Shown here piece after piece: positions 10,075 through 20,642 of a stretch of 64,000 nt of DNA. The DNA comes from Liolophura sinensis (taxonomy: Eukaryota > Mollusca > Polyplacophora > Chitonida > Chitonidae). The stretch lies in the NCBI RefSeq assembly GCF_032854445.1, contig NC_088302.1, positions 45,672,645 through 45,736,644 on the forward strand. Reading direction: 5' to 3'. The notes beneath the pieces were generated by a model that saw only the letters and a program-made list of their open reading frames with translations, did not search any database and was not told the DNA's origin. The position numbers were made by a program, and so were the translations under genes. Every line of letters begins with the position of its first letter. Position 1 is the first letter of the stretch.

Positions 10075-11177
10075 TTGTTATTTGTCACAGAAAGATTCAT
10101 TGTACCACATGATGAACTCTGCAGTGACGTGCTCAAGCTCATCCATGAAACTCTTCTAGGTATCTCAGAGTGCAAGGCGAAAGCCAGAACAGTCCTGTAT
10201 TGGCCAGGTATGTGTAAAGGCATGGCTGACAAGATATCAACGAGTTCTACATGTGTGACTTACCAACGTAAGAACACCTCTCAAAAAGGACCTCTCATGC
10301 CTTACCCTGTCCCAGATCGCCCATGGTCTAAACTTGGTGTTGACATTTTTACCCTTAACAACAGAGACTATTTCTCAGTTGTTGATTACTTCAGCAAATA
10401 TCCTGAAGTTGCCCCACTGAACAACAGAACGGCTTCAGCATTTATCACTCATCTGAAATCCATGTTCTCACTTCCTGGTATTGTACCAGATGACATCATA
10501 GCCGACAACGTCCCATTTGCGTCCAGAGAACTCCAACAGTTTGCCACAGACTGGGGATTTAAGATTAGGACTTTCAGCCCGATAAACGTACAATCCAATA
10601 GTATGTCAGAGAGGCACATTTTAGGCTGTGAAGAAACAGCTTCACAAAGCCACAGAAGATGGAAATGATCCGTTCGTCCCCTTACTGGATTACTGTACAA
10701 CTCCAATCTCTGGAATGGCTAAATCTAAGTCACAGATACTCATGAGCCTGGTACTGAAATCCAAGTTTGCCGGTCACCTCTAGACTTCTACAACCTAAAA
10801 CGCAGAAGAATATCCGATCCAGACAGGATACCAAGAAGTGATACTTTGACAGACATGCTCACGATTTGCCTCTGTTACAGTCCAATGAAACAGCGAAAAT
10901 TAGATTGGAATCTGCAGTTGTAACTCCATCCACAACACTCTAAGATCGTACATTATTTCTGCCCCAGAGGGAGGAAACTACAAGAGAAATTGGCGAGATC
11001 TACTGAAAACATCGGAAGCCCCACCATACTACCATTGGTGCACACCTTGATGATGAGGTTGAACCACCTGCACCAGAGCATGAACCGACCAGCGTATTGT
11101 CCAATACTGACATCTACCACACAGCTGCTGGGAGACCTGTTCGCTGCCCAAGGGGATTCCGCGACTTTTCAGTGTGA
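10075..11177 (+). pseudogene. Gypsy integrase and polyprotein C-terminus (broken)
   Basis: The first Asp (GVDIFTLNNRDYFSVVDYFS), second Asp (PDDIIADNVPFASRELQ) and Glu (SMSERH) of the integrase core are recognisable. The zinc domain is damaged: IHETLLG has lost one His and STSSTC has lost one Cys. A shift near 10,620 leads to KATEDGNDPFVPLLDY in another frame, and stops follow up to the RGFRDF end at 11177. Confidence 0.82.
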
Positions 11178-11427
11178 CTTATATTGATGTGTGGACTGTA
11201 ATTCATATGAGTAAAGATACAGTAACACATATTCTTTGCCTTCATCAGTAAGCATTCCGGGTGTAACATTATACTCTTGTGATTTCTATAAATTGTTTCT
11301 TTTTCAGATGCATGTATTGTGAACATTACTGTGACAGACAATTTTGGTTAACTTGAACATTGTTACAAAGAACCTCCAAACCATTGAAGTAATACTTATA
11401 ACGCATGGTATGTCTTAAGGAGGGAGG

Positions 11428-14400
11428 TGTAGTAGTCTCAAGCATTGTTCATCAATTATTGAACCTCTATCATTATTACAGGTGGTACTAGGCTGTTCCA
11501 TGTTCTGAGTATGTTCATCGATGATGTCATTTCCAGATATCTCCGACCACTGATGGGGAATATGCAAAACTTGAAAAAAATATATATATATTTTTCCAAT
11601 TTTTAAAATACATTTATCTTCCTTTCCCCCCTCCTTAAAACCATAGTTTTTGTTTTGTAGTACTTTTTCATATATCCGTTCATACATGTCACCTGAATAA
11701 AGCTGTTCCATCTGTCTACCTTGGAAACTAAAGTATTTTACCTTCAAACTATCAACAACTTGAAACAAATAAGTCTGTGCATATATATTGAGAGTTTATT
11801 AAAATTGGTTAAGAGGTGTAATTTAACAAACATTCAGTGACAACATGAAGTAGATTTCATTATTACATGTACAAATGTAGACAGGCAGCTTGAGAATGGC
11901 GACAAAAACCATCTGTGACATACAAACCCAAAAGAAGCTCAATCAAACCTAATAAACAGTGGGAAAACATGTCCCATCACAGCTCTGTACACATGTTAGG
12001 GATGTCACAAACTTAACGCAGAACAATATAACAGAAATAAAATGAAAAGTAACTCTGAGAATAAAAGGCTGAGCACTAATCCCTGAAAGAAGGGAGATTG
12101 AGAACATTGCGCAATGTACATGTACCCAGCAGCAACAGGTAGTGAAGTGAGAAGCGACATTTTATTCTCAGTGTTGTGAAAATGTGCTCTTTGTGAAAAT
12201 CAGTCAAAAAAAAAGAATTGTACAGTAAGGACAAACACAAACAAGGAAAAAACTATCGGCATCCATAAAAACAGTGTCCTACTTCATAATGGAGTAAAAT
12301 ACAGCTGGTGTATATAAAAAAAAGGTAAACAAAGGGCACTAACTCCAACAAACAATCTAGATTTTAAAGGTTTTGACCAACATGCAAAAGCATGTGAATA
12401 CAAGCTAAATCCTCAGGCTCTGATAATCTCAAAACAGTACAACTCACAAGGGAGAGAAGTTCAGAAACTTGACAAAGAATTGAAGAAGACTGTATAAATA
12501 TTTACATTTTGAAAATATAGAGTTTGGGTTTTAAAAACAAATGTTCCACTCCTGAAACTAATCAAAAAGTGCAATAACATTACTTGGCTATAAACTTAAA
12601 TGTAAATAATCTCAAATCTTGATTAACAAAAACTGCAATCAGTTTATGGTTAAGCCATATTCTGTGGCTGGAGAAAGGTGCAAATGGTTTTAAATGTGGT
12701 GAATGTTGTTTTGTAATCTGTATTTGATGAACAAAATATAAAATGATTAGTTAAAAGAAAAAAACATTCCTGTACACAACAAATATCATTTTGAATAGGA
12801 TAAATTCGGGAAATTCTACTGGCTGTTACTTTGTATAGGAAAGAATTACATGGGACTTTCCTTATCGATACCAAGTCTCTTTTGAGTGGGATTCAGCTTA
12901 GTTATAGATGTTAGTGCTATACACGTGCAAGTATATATAAACACACACACACAGTGACAGCTGCTTTAACATATCACGCAACCTTGTTAAAGTGCCAAAG
13001 CAACCAGAGCTACAGCGCAAGGCAGCCTCTAACACCGATTAATTGGTTCTCTACACATGCACACAACAGTACCGTAAAAAAAACATCCGAAAATATTTTA
13101 ATATTCTATTAGTATGTTCGATCAATAACAATGATTTTTATTTTTTTTACTTCCAATGACTTACTTTATATCCTACCCTCATACTATGCAAATGTGCAGT
13201 TGTTAACTTTTACCAACTTTCACACTGTTATCTTTAAACTGTAACTACTACTTCACCCTACTCTCCTGTCTGCACCTACCCCCTGCATGCCCCAGCCCCT
13301 CTGCAACCTTGCCCACACGGAACATCATGTTATATCTTTATGTCTCTAACAAAGGCGATTTTATCAATCACATAAAAAACACCAGTGCTACATGCACCAA
13401 TATCAGAAAATACAGCTGACTGATTCTGAAACCTTTCTTATGCAATCTCATAAAAACAACATTCATGTAAACTAGCATTTGACAATTAACATTGACTAGG
13501 TTTAATGAAGCATGAAACTGTCCATTCCCCATAATCGGGGTTGGGTAATCTCGGCACACAAGAGTTCAACCTACATGATAGCATATGTTTATGTATACAT
13601 GTTTTCACCAACGTTCTACAAGAGGCACAAACGTACACCTGCTAACATATACTTGTCCTACTCTCAGACAGCTGTACATGATCCTTATTCTGGTGTTTTC
13701 AACATTACCAGTCTATAGCATAAACATGAACCTTGCAGTGGCAATTAAGGTACTTTGGATGTTCAGCAAGTTGGGAGCTTAATATATGTGATGATATTGG
13801 GGTTTTTCTCCTTTGAGTTTAGTAATTTTCATAATTTACAGAATCCTATTCTGTTGTAAAAACTCTGCTAGCTTTATTAAGAAGTGACCAAGCATGGCTA
13901 AAAAGGAAAAAATGAATATGCCATGAGATTCATAACTCATATCCATGTATTAAACAACAAACAGTTTGAGGTTTGGGGTTAAAATTATGGTAAAATTCAC
14001 TAAAATATAATGCTATAAAACAATCACTCAGATCTAGCAGAAACTAAATTGTACATACAGAATTGTCATGGAATATAAAGTTAGGCAGACACACTTGGAT
14101 TGCTCTGACTTCAAATCTAATTTTAGTCATGACATATTCCCACTCAGACAAGCAATTCTGTGATTTTAGATCTCATAGGCATATCAGTAATACTAGTAGT
14201 GGAAGCATACATATAATTCAGGCAAGCAGAGAGACAGATATGCATTGCTCAGATACTTTACGAGTATTTTTACGAGTCAACATGCAACCAATGTTCACAC
14301 AAAGGCCCGCAAAAGCCTTAGTGAAGAATATATGCAACACCAGGTTTTCTCCCATGCAGATAAAAGTGCACCAAAATGTACAGCGATAAAAAATTTCAAG

Positions 14401-14454
14401 TCAAATGATATTTAGGGTTTCTTTACTTTTTGGACAGTCTATATATGCACATAT
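11428..14454. other. Gene-free region, possible LTR at its start
   Basis: The first few hundred bases (from TGTAGTAGTC at 11428) may be the 3' LTR of the plus-strand Gypsy element, but its far end cannot be set from this window. The rest is AT-rich, with no recognised coding frame or repeat family. A short (AC)n run lies at about 12,941-12,952. Confidence 0.45.
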
Positions 14455-15312
14455 CTCATAGCAGCCATATTGGACATGTATCCCATAGCAGCCATATTGG
14501 ACATGTATCCCATAGCAGCCATACTGGACATGTATCCCATAGCAGCCATATTGGACATGTATCCCATAGCAGCCATATTGGACATGTATCCCATAGCAGC
14601 CATACTGGACATGTATCCCATAGCAGCCATACTGGACATGTATCCCATAGCAGCCATATTGGACATGTATCCCATAGCAGCCATACTGGACATGTATCCC
14701 ATAGTAGCCATACTGGACATGTATCCCATAGCAGCCATATTGGACATGTATCCCATAGCAGCCATACTGGACATGTATCCCATAGCAGCCATACTGGACA
14801 TGTATCCCATAGCAGCCATATTGGACATGTATCCCATAGCAGCCATACTGGACATGTATCCCATAGCAGCCATACTGGACATGTATCCCATAGCAGCCAT
14901 ACTGGACAGGTATCCCATAGCAGCCATACTGGACAGGTATCCCATAGCAGCCATATTGGACATGTATCCCATAGCAGCCATACTGGACAGGTATCCCATA
15001 GCAGCCATACTGGACATGTATCCCATAGCAGCCATACTGGACAGGTATCCCATAGCAGCCATACTGGACAGGTATCCCATAGCAGCCATACTGGACAGGT
15101 ATCCCATAGTAGCCATACTGGACATGTATCCCATAGCAGCCATACTGGACAGGTATCCCATAGCAGCCATATTGGACATGTATCCCATAGCAGCCATACA
15201 TGACATGTATCCCATAGCAGCCATATTGGACATGTATCCCATAGCAGCCATACTGGACATGTTTCCCATAGCAGCCATACTGGACATGTATCCCATAGCA
15301 GCCATACATCTC
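14455..15312. repeat. 27-bp tandem array, about 32 units
   Basis: Regular units built on CCCATAGCAGCCATA, then CTGG or TTGG, then ACATGTAT or ACAGGTAT, 27 bases each. Copies differ at only a few fixed positions (C/T in ATAcTGG, T/G in ACAtGTAT, occasional AGTAGCC). The period is a multiple of three and the unit has no stop in several frames, so open frames of 250-350 codons arise on both strands (9-residue periods such as PIAAILDMY). There is no spacer variation as in a CRISPR. The array lies 3.7 kb past the stop of the cyclase gene. The terminal units are more decayed, as expected of a recently homogenised array. Confidence 0.97.
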
Positions 15313-18300
15313 GTGGCAGCCATAAGTCAATACCTTCACTCTCATGCAACTATTGTACAGGTTTGCAGTAAAATAATTCAAGCCTTCTGAATTGATGTAC
15401 AGGGAAGCACTAATGTTGGGAGTTCTGCTCCTTACAGACACAGATTTGTATCAAAGTAACGTAAAATGAGTGAAAATCAATCCTACACACCTTACAGTGT
15501 ATCTTTGGTATGCAGATCTGCACAATGATTATTAATTGAAATCCACTGTACAGTTTTGATAGCTATAATATACATTCAGAGGATACAGGATTAATGGCCC
15601 TGAAACCAACATAAACATATGCTGACCATTTTGACCCATAATTTTCTCCCAACAGTCTAAGCAAAAACTACAGCGGTTGCAATGCTTACTGTCTAGCAAA
15701 GAATTTAGATGGATCTTGAATCAGTTACCTTAAGAGAACTTAAAAAAGGTACGTTTTAGAGAACTACTTCTTCAGCTCCATATACATGATGTACTGGCAG
15801 AGCAATGTAGAGCCTTGATCCAACTTTCTAACTTTCTATTCGTATGAGCAACTCAGGTTCTTAAATCACTGAAATTGTTTCACCTTAATTCTGGTTTTGC
15901 TTTACTTATTGAAGAGAATGGATGCATGATTGAGATTAAAAATGGCAATAATTCAAAAAAGGGTTTTCTCTGAATAATAGATCATAATTCAAAAGTATAC
16001 ACACGACAGTCCATGATAACTAAATTCTAATAATCTGTCTTCATTTGTTTACGTGCATTTCATTATCAGCAAATCAAAATTGTTACAAAAGCTGAATGTT
16101 TTCCAGTAAGAAATTCTACCATCATGCATTGCGTGAACTGTTGCTCAGTGTATTATTCAACAACCTGCTGATGGTCATGGATTTTCCCCGGGCTCTGCAC
16201 ATTTCCACCAACCAAAATGCTGGATGCTGGCATATACATGTCCGTGAAATATTTTTGAGTAGGTCATAAAACAAGGCAAAAAAAATAGTATTTCTGATAT
16301 GGAACTTCAGTCAAAAACGAATGGAGGGAAAGTTTAAGGGTGTCTAAATCGGGTATAATTAAGATATTTCTATACATCTATACAAATCCTGAGCACAGCA
16401 TTCAGTATTTGAAGGGAGATAACTCTTAGTGTTAACAAATACAAGAATCTCTTTTACACCCTTAATCCACCCTCAGTCCTGCCACTGAATACCATGCATA
16501 TAATCTAGATTTGCTTTCTACTGGTCCTACAGGTACAATGCAAGTATTACCAATCACTGCTACATGGGTGAACAAGATTATCACCATTTACATGTAAATC
16601 ATGGTCAAGAATCAGAGAGTTGTTACACGCCCTACAGAACTACTTGACAGCGGACAACAGTACATTTATCACTACACAGTTCCTGTACAAAAGATGCATC
16701 TCAGTCTCCTGGATATCAAAATAATTATTTGTAGTCTACATGTATATATACACACGGTAAATGACCTAAAGTTTCACCCTGGGACTCAGAAAGGGTATCC
16801 CAAGATTCACTGTGTTGTTTGTGGTTGTTACTGACTGAGCGACACAGGAGAGCATCAGGGGCAGTCAGGGGATTATAATGAGGGTTCAAGAATGTAATAA
16901 GTTCACGCTTCACTGAGCAGTTAGGCTATGCTCCTATCACCCACAGTCCATCTTGTCCTCAGTTTTAATCATAATGAATTTAGTACATGAATTTCGCAAC
17001 AGGTTCACTGTTTTATTATCATTATTTTGTGATGAATGGGAATTTGGGATTTGGGATGTTGAGATTTAGCGTGACCACCCAGTACCTTTACGCATGCGGA
17101 GTGTCATGTCAAATGTCCGTTTCTAAACTGCAGGGCTCTTAGTATACAAAGCTGTATAAGAATTTAGCACACCCAAACAATGTACTTTCAAAGTAGGTCT
17201 ACCTGCAGACGAGATGAAGATGTCAAATTGCGATCAACGTGACACCTACACCCGTGCATGTGCACAGCTGCAGGTAAGCATTTCTTGTTTATTCTTGTGT
17301 AATTTGAAAGACTTCCGCCCATATTTCGTAAACATGAATACTTAATTTACATAATTCTTAATCAAGCCCCCTCAGATGAAATTTTAGTCATACACATTGG
17401 TTTTATCTACATGTAGATACAAGCCATGCACTGACAATAACAGAACTAACATGATTTTTGCTGGGGACAGGCAAAACAATAATCTGTCACTGGTAAATCA
17501 CTGTGCAAAACTGTATACAGGAAATTGTAAAACATTTTGTTTATGAAGCCACTGACAGTGTGCGACCTCCTTATGTGATAAGAACTCAGACAAATCCTGT
17601 CTCCCGATATGCTGGATTCACACACAGTGCTACCGTAAAGCGGTAAAAGTTAATGGTGGTAGTTTTCAGAAACCTTGCACGGAATATGTTTTCTGTGTTT
17701 AATGGAGGTTCAACATATAAAAATGCAGGGAGAGGAAGTCTCCTGCAATAGGAAGACAGTTCCAACTGTCAAGAAACAAAATGTGCATTTTGACTGGCAT
17801 ACTAAATAGGAATTAAATGGACATGAGAAGATGATGACAGATATTTCTCCATGAAATTCATTTTTAGATAAATGTATTTGTACATATATTCGCTCCGTAA
17901 TGGCGGCTCTCGGTAGAGAACCGTTCATCAGATAACGGTGTGAGGTGATTTCCACATAGGTCTAACAGTCGTTTCGTCTGTAGTGTACATTGAGCATGAA
18001 CATCCCTTGTTTGGCGTGGTCATGCTTTCAGACAGTGTTTGGAATTTAAAGGGTTGACATCATCTGTCTTAATAAATATGGGTATATTTAGAGATGTACA
18101 TGTAGGCCTATGAGGCGGGAGACCTGCACACCCCATGTGGCGAGGATTAGCAACCAGAGCTGCATGCAGGGTAATGAAACAAGCTGGGGGCTAATCCTTC
18201 TCTTCTGTCATCTTGCCACCTGCTCAGATCATGCGAAAGTAAACAACAGTAACTGACATGCGAAACTTTAGGTAATTTGCTGTATGTACATGTATACCGG

Positions 18301-19059
18301 TAGGTAGATATGCAGGTGCTGTACAAACTGACCAAATGTTGTACGCCCTACATGTACATGAATGTGCGGAAGTGACATATACAGACGTTATACACACTTT
18401 TACCTGTGTTTCTTGTCTAATCTTGTCAACACAGGTAACTGTCTATGTACCAAAGTAGCACGTGTTGTGTCACATATGTACATTAAAATACAGGTGTACA
18501 ACACAGCAACCCATGCTCTGCTTAGCAACCAACAGGTTGGCAAGTGCAATTCACAGCATCATATATTAGCACAGTTATGGAGGTTTTAATCCACACATCA
18601 TTCATACTATGAGAATAGCAAACTGTGTCATCGGGGCATGACTGTGCAATAACAATATCATGAATACTATAAATCATTAGGGTAGTCGCCAATGTCCTGA
18701 ATGCTACACAGTTATCTCCCTTGAGATCAGAGAACTCTCCACTCAAGATGACTACAGCACACACTCAAGCAGCCAGTGGGGAGTGAAGGGGATCAGGATG
18801 AGGCTATACAAGATGATCACCACAGAAGGAGTAAGGCGAGAACGGTGAACTCTGCTGATAGTTCTCACTCCACATCATGTATTGTATGCAAGTTAAATTG
18901 AGCAAATGGACAAAAATAAAATTCACCAGAGAAGAATGCGACGGACAGCACATTTACACATCCCTGTATACATAGATACAGCGTGTATACATAACAATAG
19001 ACATCCCCTGGAGGACACTGCCAGTGAAAACATCCCGAGGGTGGACAACTCCATGGAAA
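15313..19059. other. Region downstream of ADCY9 (3' UTR then intergenic)
   Basis: The first part below 19,060 should be the 3' UTR of the cyclase, but I cannot fix its end: candidate minus-strand poly(A) signals ATTAAA (18,590-18,585) and AATAAA (17,293-17,288; 17,017-17,012) are all plausible. A decayed SINE relic lies at about 16,164-16,275 (CCCCGGGCTCTGC, AATGCTGG, GAAATATTTTTGAGTA). No other gene seen. Confidence 0.5.
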
Positions 19060-20642
19060 CTAATCCCAGTGCATGCCAGGCTTCTTCTGCACCATAAGGT
19101 ATGTCCTCATGTCACCTTTACCTTTCACAAAAATATCACCGCGATACTCAAACTCGAACACATCCCCCAGCAGGTTCGCTGTGGTCTCGGGCACCTGGAT
19201 CCTATTAGGCACTCCTGTGGAGTACATACGGCTAGCAATGTTCACGGTGTCCCCCCAGATGTCATAGAGCAGCTTGGTAGTGCCAATGACACCAGCAGTT
19301 ACGTCCCCGTAATTAAATCCAACATTCAACACAAACTCAAAATTAAAGATACTTTCATTGAAGCGCTTCACCACATTGAGCATCTCATTTGAGAAGTCCA
19401 TGAGGGCGACCAGGTGGGCGTGCTCGTGCTTGTTTTGTGCCCGACTCTGTTCGTTTAACCCAGATGCAGCCATGAAGGAGCTCATTATAGTTTTAATTTT
19501 TTCCACATCCTTGAACTCAGGCTTGTCCAACAAGTCCTCATAGTCGCTGACCAATTCGTTCAGGACTCTGAGGTACTCACGACCACCTTCGTACGACTCA
19601 TCATAAAACTCATTGAAATTTACAATAGTTGCAAATATGACCCCGACATCCTTGTGGTTCTTGGAATACTTGGGCATCTTCTTGACGTGTTCCGCCACGT
19701 GGGGTGGGATGATGTTGTGCAGCAGCCAGTCTGCCTGGTCTCGATTCTCCTGCATCTGCTCCTTATCTCGGGCAGCCTGATAGTCGACGTGGTAACTCAG
19801 GCGGTGGCTGAATTCTGACTCCCGGTTCAGGAACCAGATGAGAAGCAAGAGAAGTGCTACATCGATGATGATCTCAAAACGGAGGCGATGATGACCACCA
19901 AACAGAGGCTGCTCACTGAGGGAGAGATTCGCACTGATCGATGTGTTGTTGACGACCATATTGTAAGTCTCTGGGCAGAGCTGCACACTTAACAAGACCA
20001 CCAAAACTATGCCCGTCAATGCTGCCAAAAAGGACTTGAGCCAAGAGCTTAGCATTGTAAAGTTACAGAAATGAACAAGGGAGACAACAAGGCAGTAACA
20101 ATAGAATCGCTCTACTCCAACCCCGCTTGTGATGAGTCCGCAGGAGAAGTTCGCGTACACAGCCACTGCAGGCAAACACCCCAGGATAGCCCCGGTGAGG
20201 TTACGCACCCACCAGTTAGACATCATGTCACCCAATCCTTTACAACGCGAGAACCACTGAATGAAGACGACGATCTCAATCACCATAGATGTCACAAAAA
20301 CAACAACCCAGGCAGTCTGCAATCCAAACATCATGAAACAACAAACAGCAACCAGGATGTAGACGATTAAGGAGACGGTCATTTCAATGAGAGTCTGGAA
20401 CCTCGGTGAGGCCACTGTTTTCGTCACCTGAAACGCTTCCTTATAGTGACGACAGAAGTGGTCCTCTGTCTCCGGGTTGATGAAGTTCAGTGTGCAGAAG
20501 TTGATCGGAGGGTTGTAAAAGTACTCATCATTCTTAATGTCTTCTTGGATACACTTGATGAGCTGGATATCGTTTTGTTCACGCAGCATGCGAATCTTCT
20601 TCCACTTCTCATTTAGGGTAATTCCTGTGTCGTCAGACTCAT
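19060..20642 (-). CDS. ADCY9: ADCY9 last coding exon: TM7-12 and C2 catalytic half
   Basis: Encodes residues 729-1254 and the stop TAG (19062-19060). The AC9-like entry motif [14 protein letters not shown] (about 768-781) leads into spans near 812-833, 839-855, 876-893, 908-926, 928-949 and 983-1000. N-glycosylation sequons at N959, N960 and N966 lie in the loop before the last span, where cyclases are usually glycosylated. C2 runs about 1060-1245. Purine-site K1111 and D1188 (LLYDIWG), transition-state N1195 and R1199 (TVNIASRM), and the FVKGKGDM lysines near 1234-1236 are all present. The pocket residues matching the forskolin site are L1085 (YLRVLNE) and S1115 (KTIMSSFM). The protein ends about nine residues after the last C2 strand, so the long C2b tail of vertebrate AC9 is absent. 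Confidence 0.96.

Larger units (their letters stand above)
9158..11427 (+). mobile_element. Second decayed Ty3/Gypsy-type element (plus strand, 5'-truncated)
   Basis: Begins inside the reverse transcriptase end (GLKPDTEKTQAIVDIAKPQS), continues with RNase H (QADASQCGLGATLMQ) near 9440-9800, then integrase at 10.07-10.67 kb, and ends with a RPVRCPRGFRDF-type polyprotein C-terminus and TGA at 11175-11177. A purine-rich tract AAGGAGGGAGG at about 11417-11427, followed by TGTAGTAGTC, looks like the polypurine tract and LTR start. Multiple stops and shifts. It lies head to head with the minus-strand element but differs from it in sequence. Confidence 0.83.

Noticed and set aside
14455-15312. Possible CRISPR-like array
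   Set aside because: Units follow each other without unique spacers and the genome is animal.
14401-15441. Long open frames (up to about 345 codons) on both strands over the 27-bp array
   Set aside because: Produced by a stop-free unit with a period that is a multiple of three; there is no start context, domain or composition typical of a protein, and several frames are equally open.
19024-19392. Plus-strand open frames opposite the C2 exon (also 20071-20370, 60877-61184 and 61579-61809)
   Set aside because: Shadow frames of the conserved minus-strand cyclase exons.
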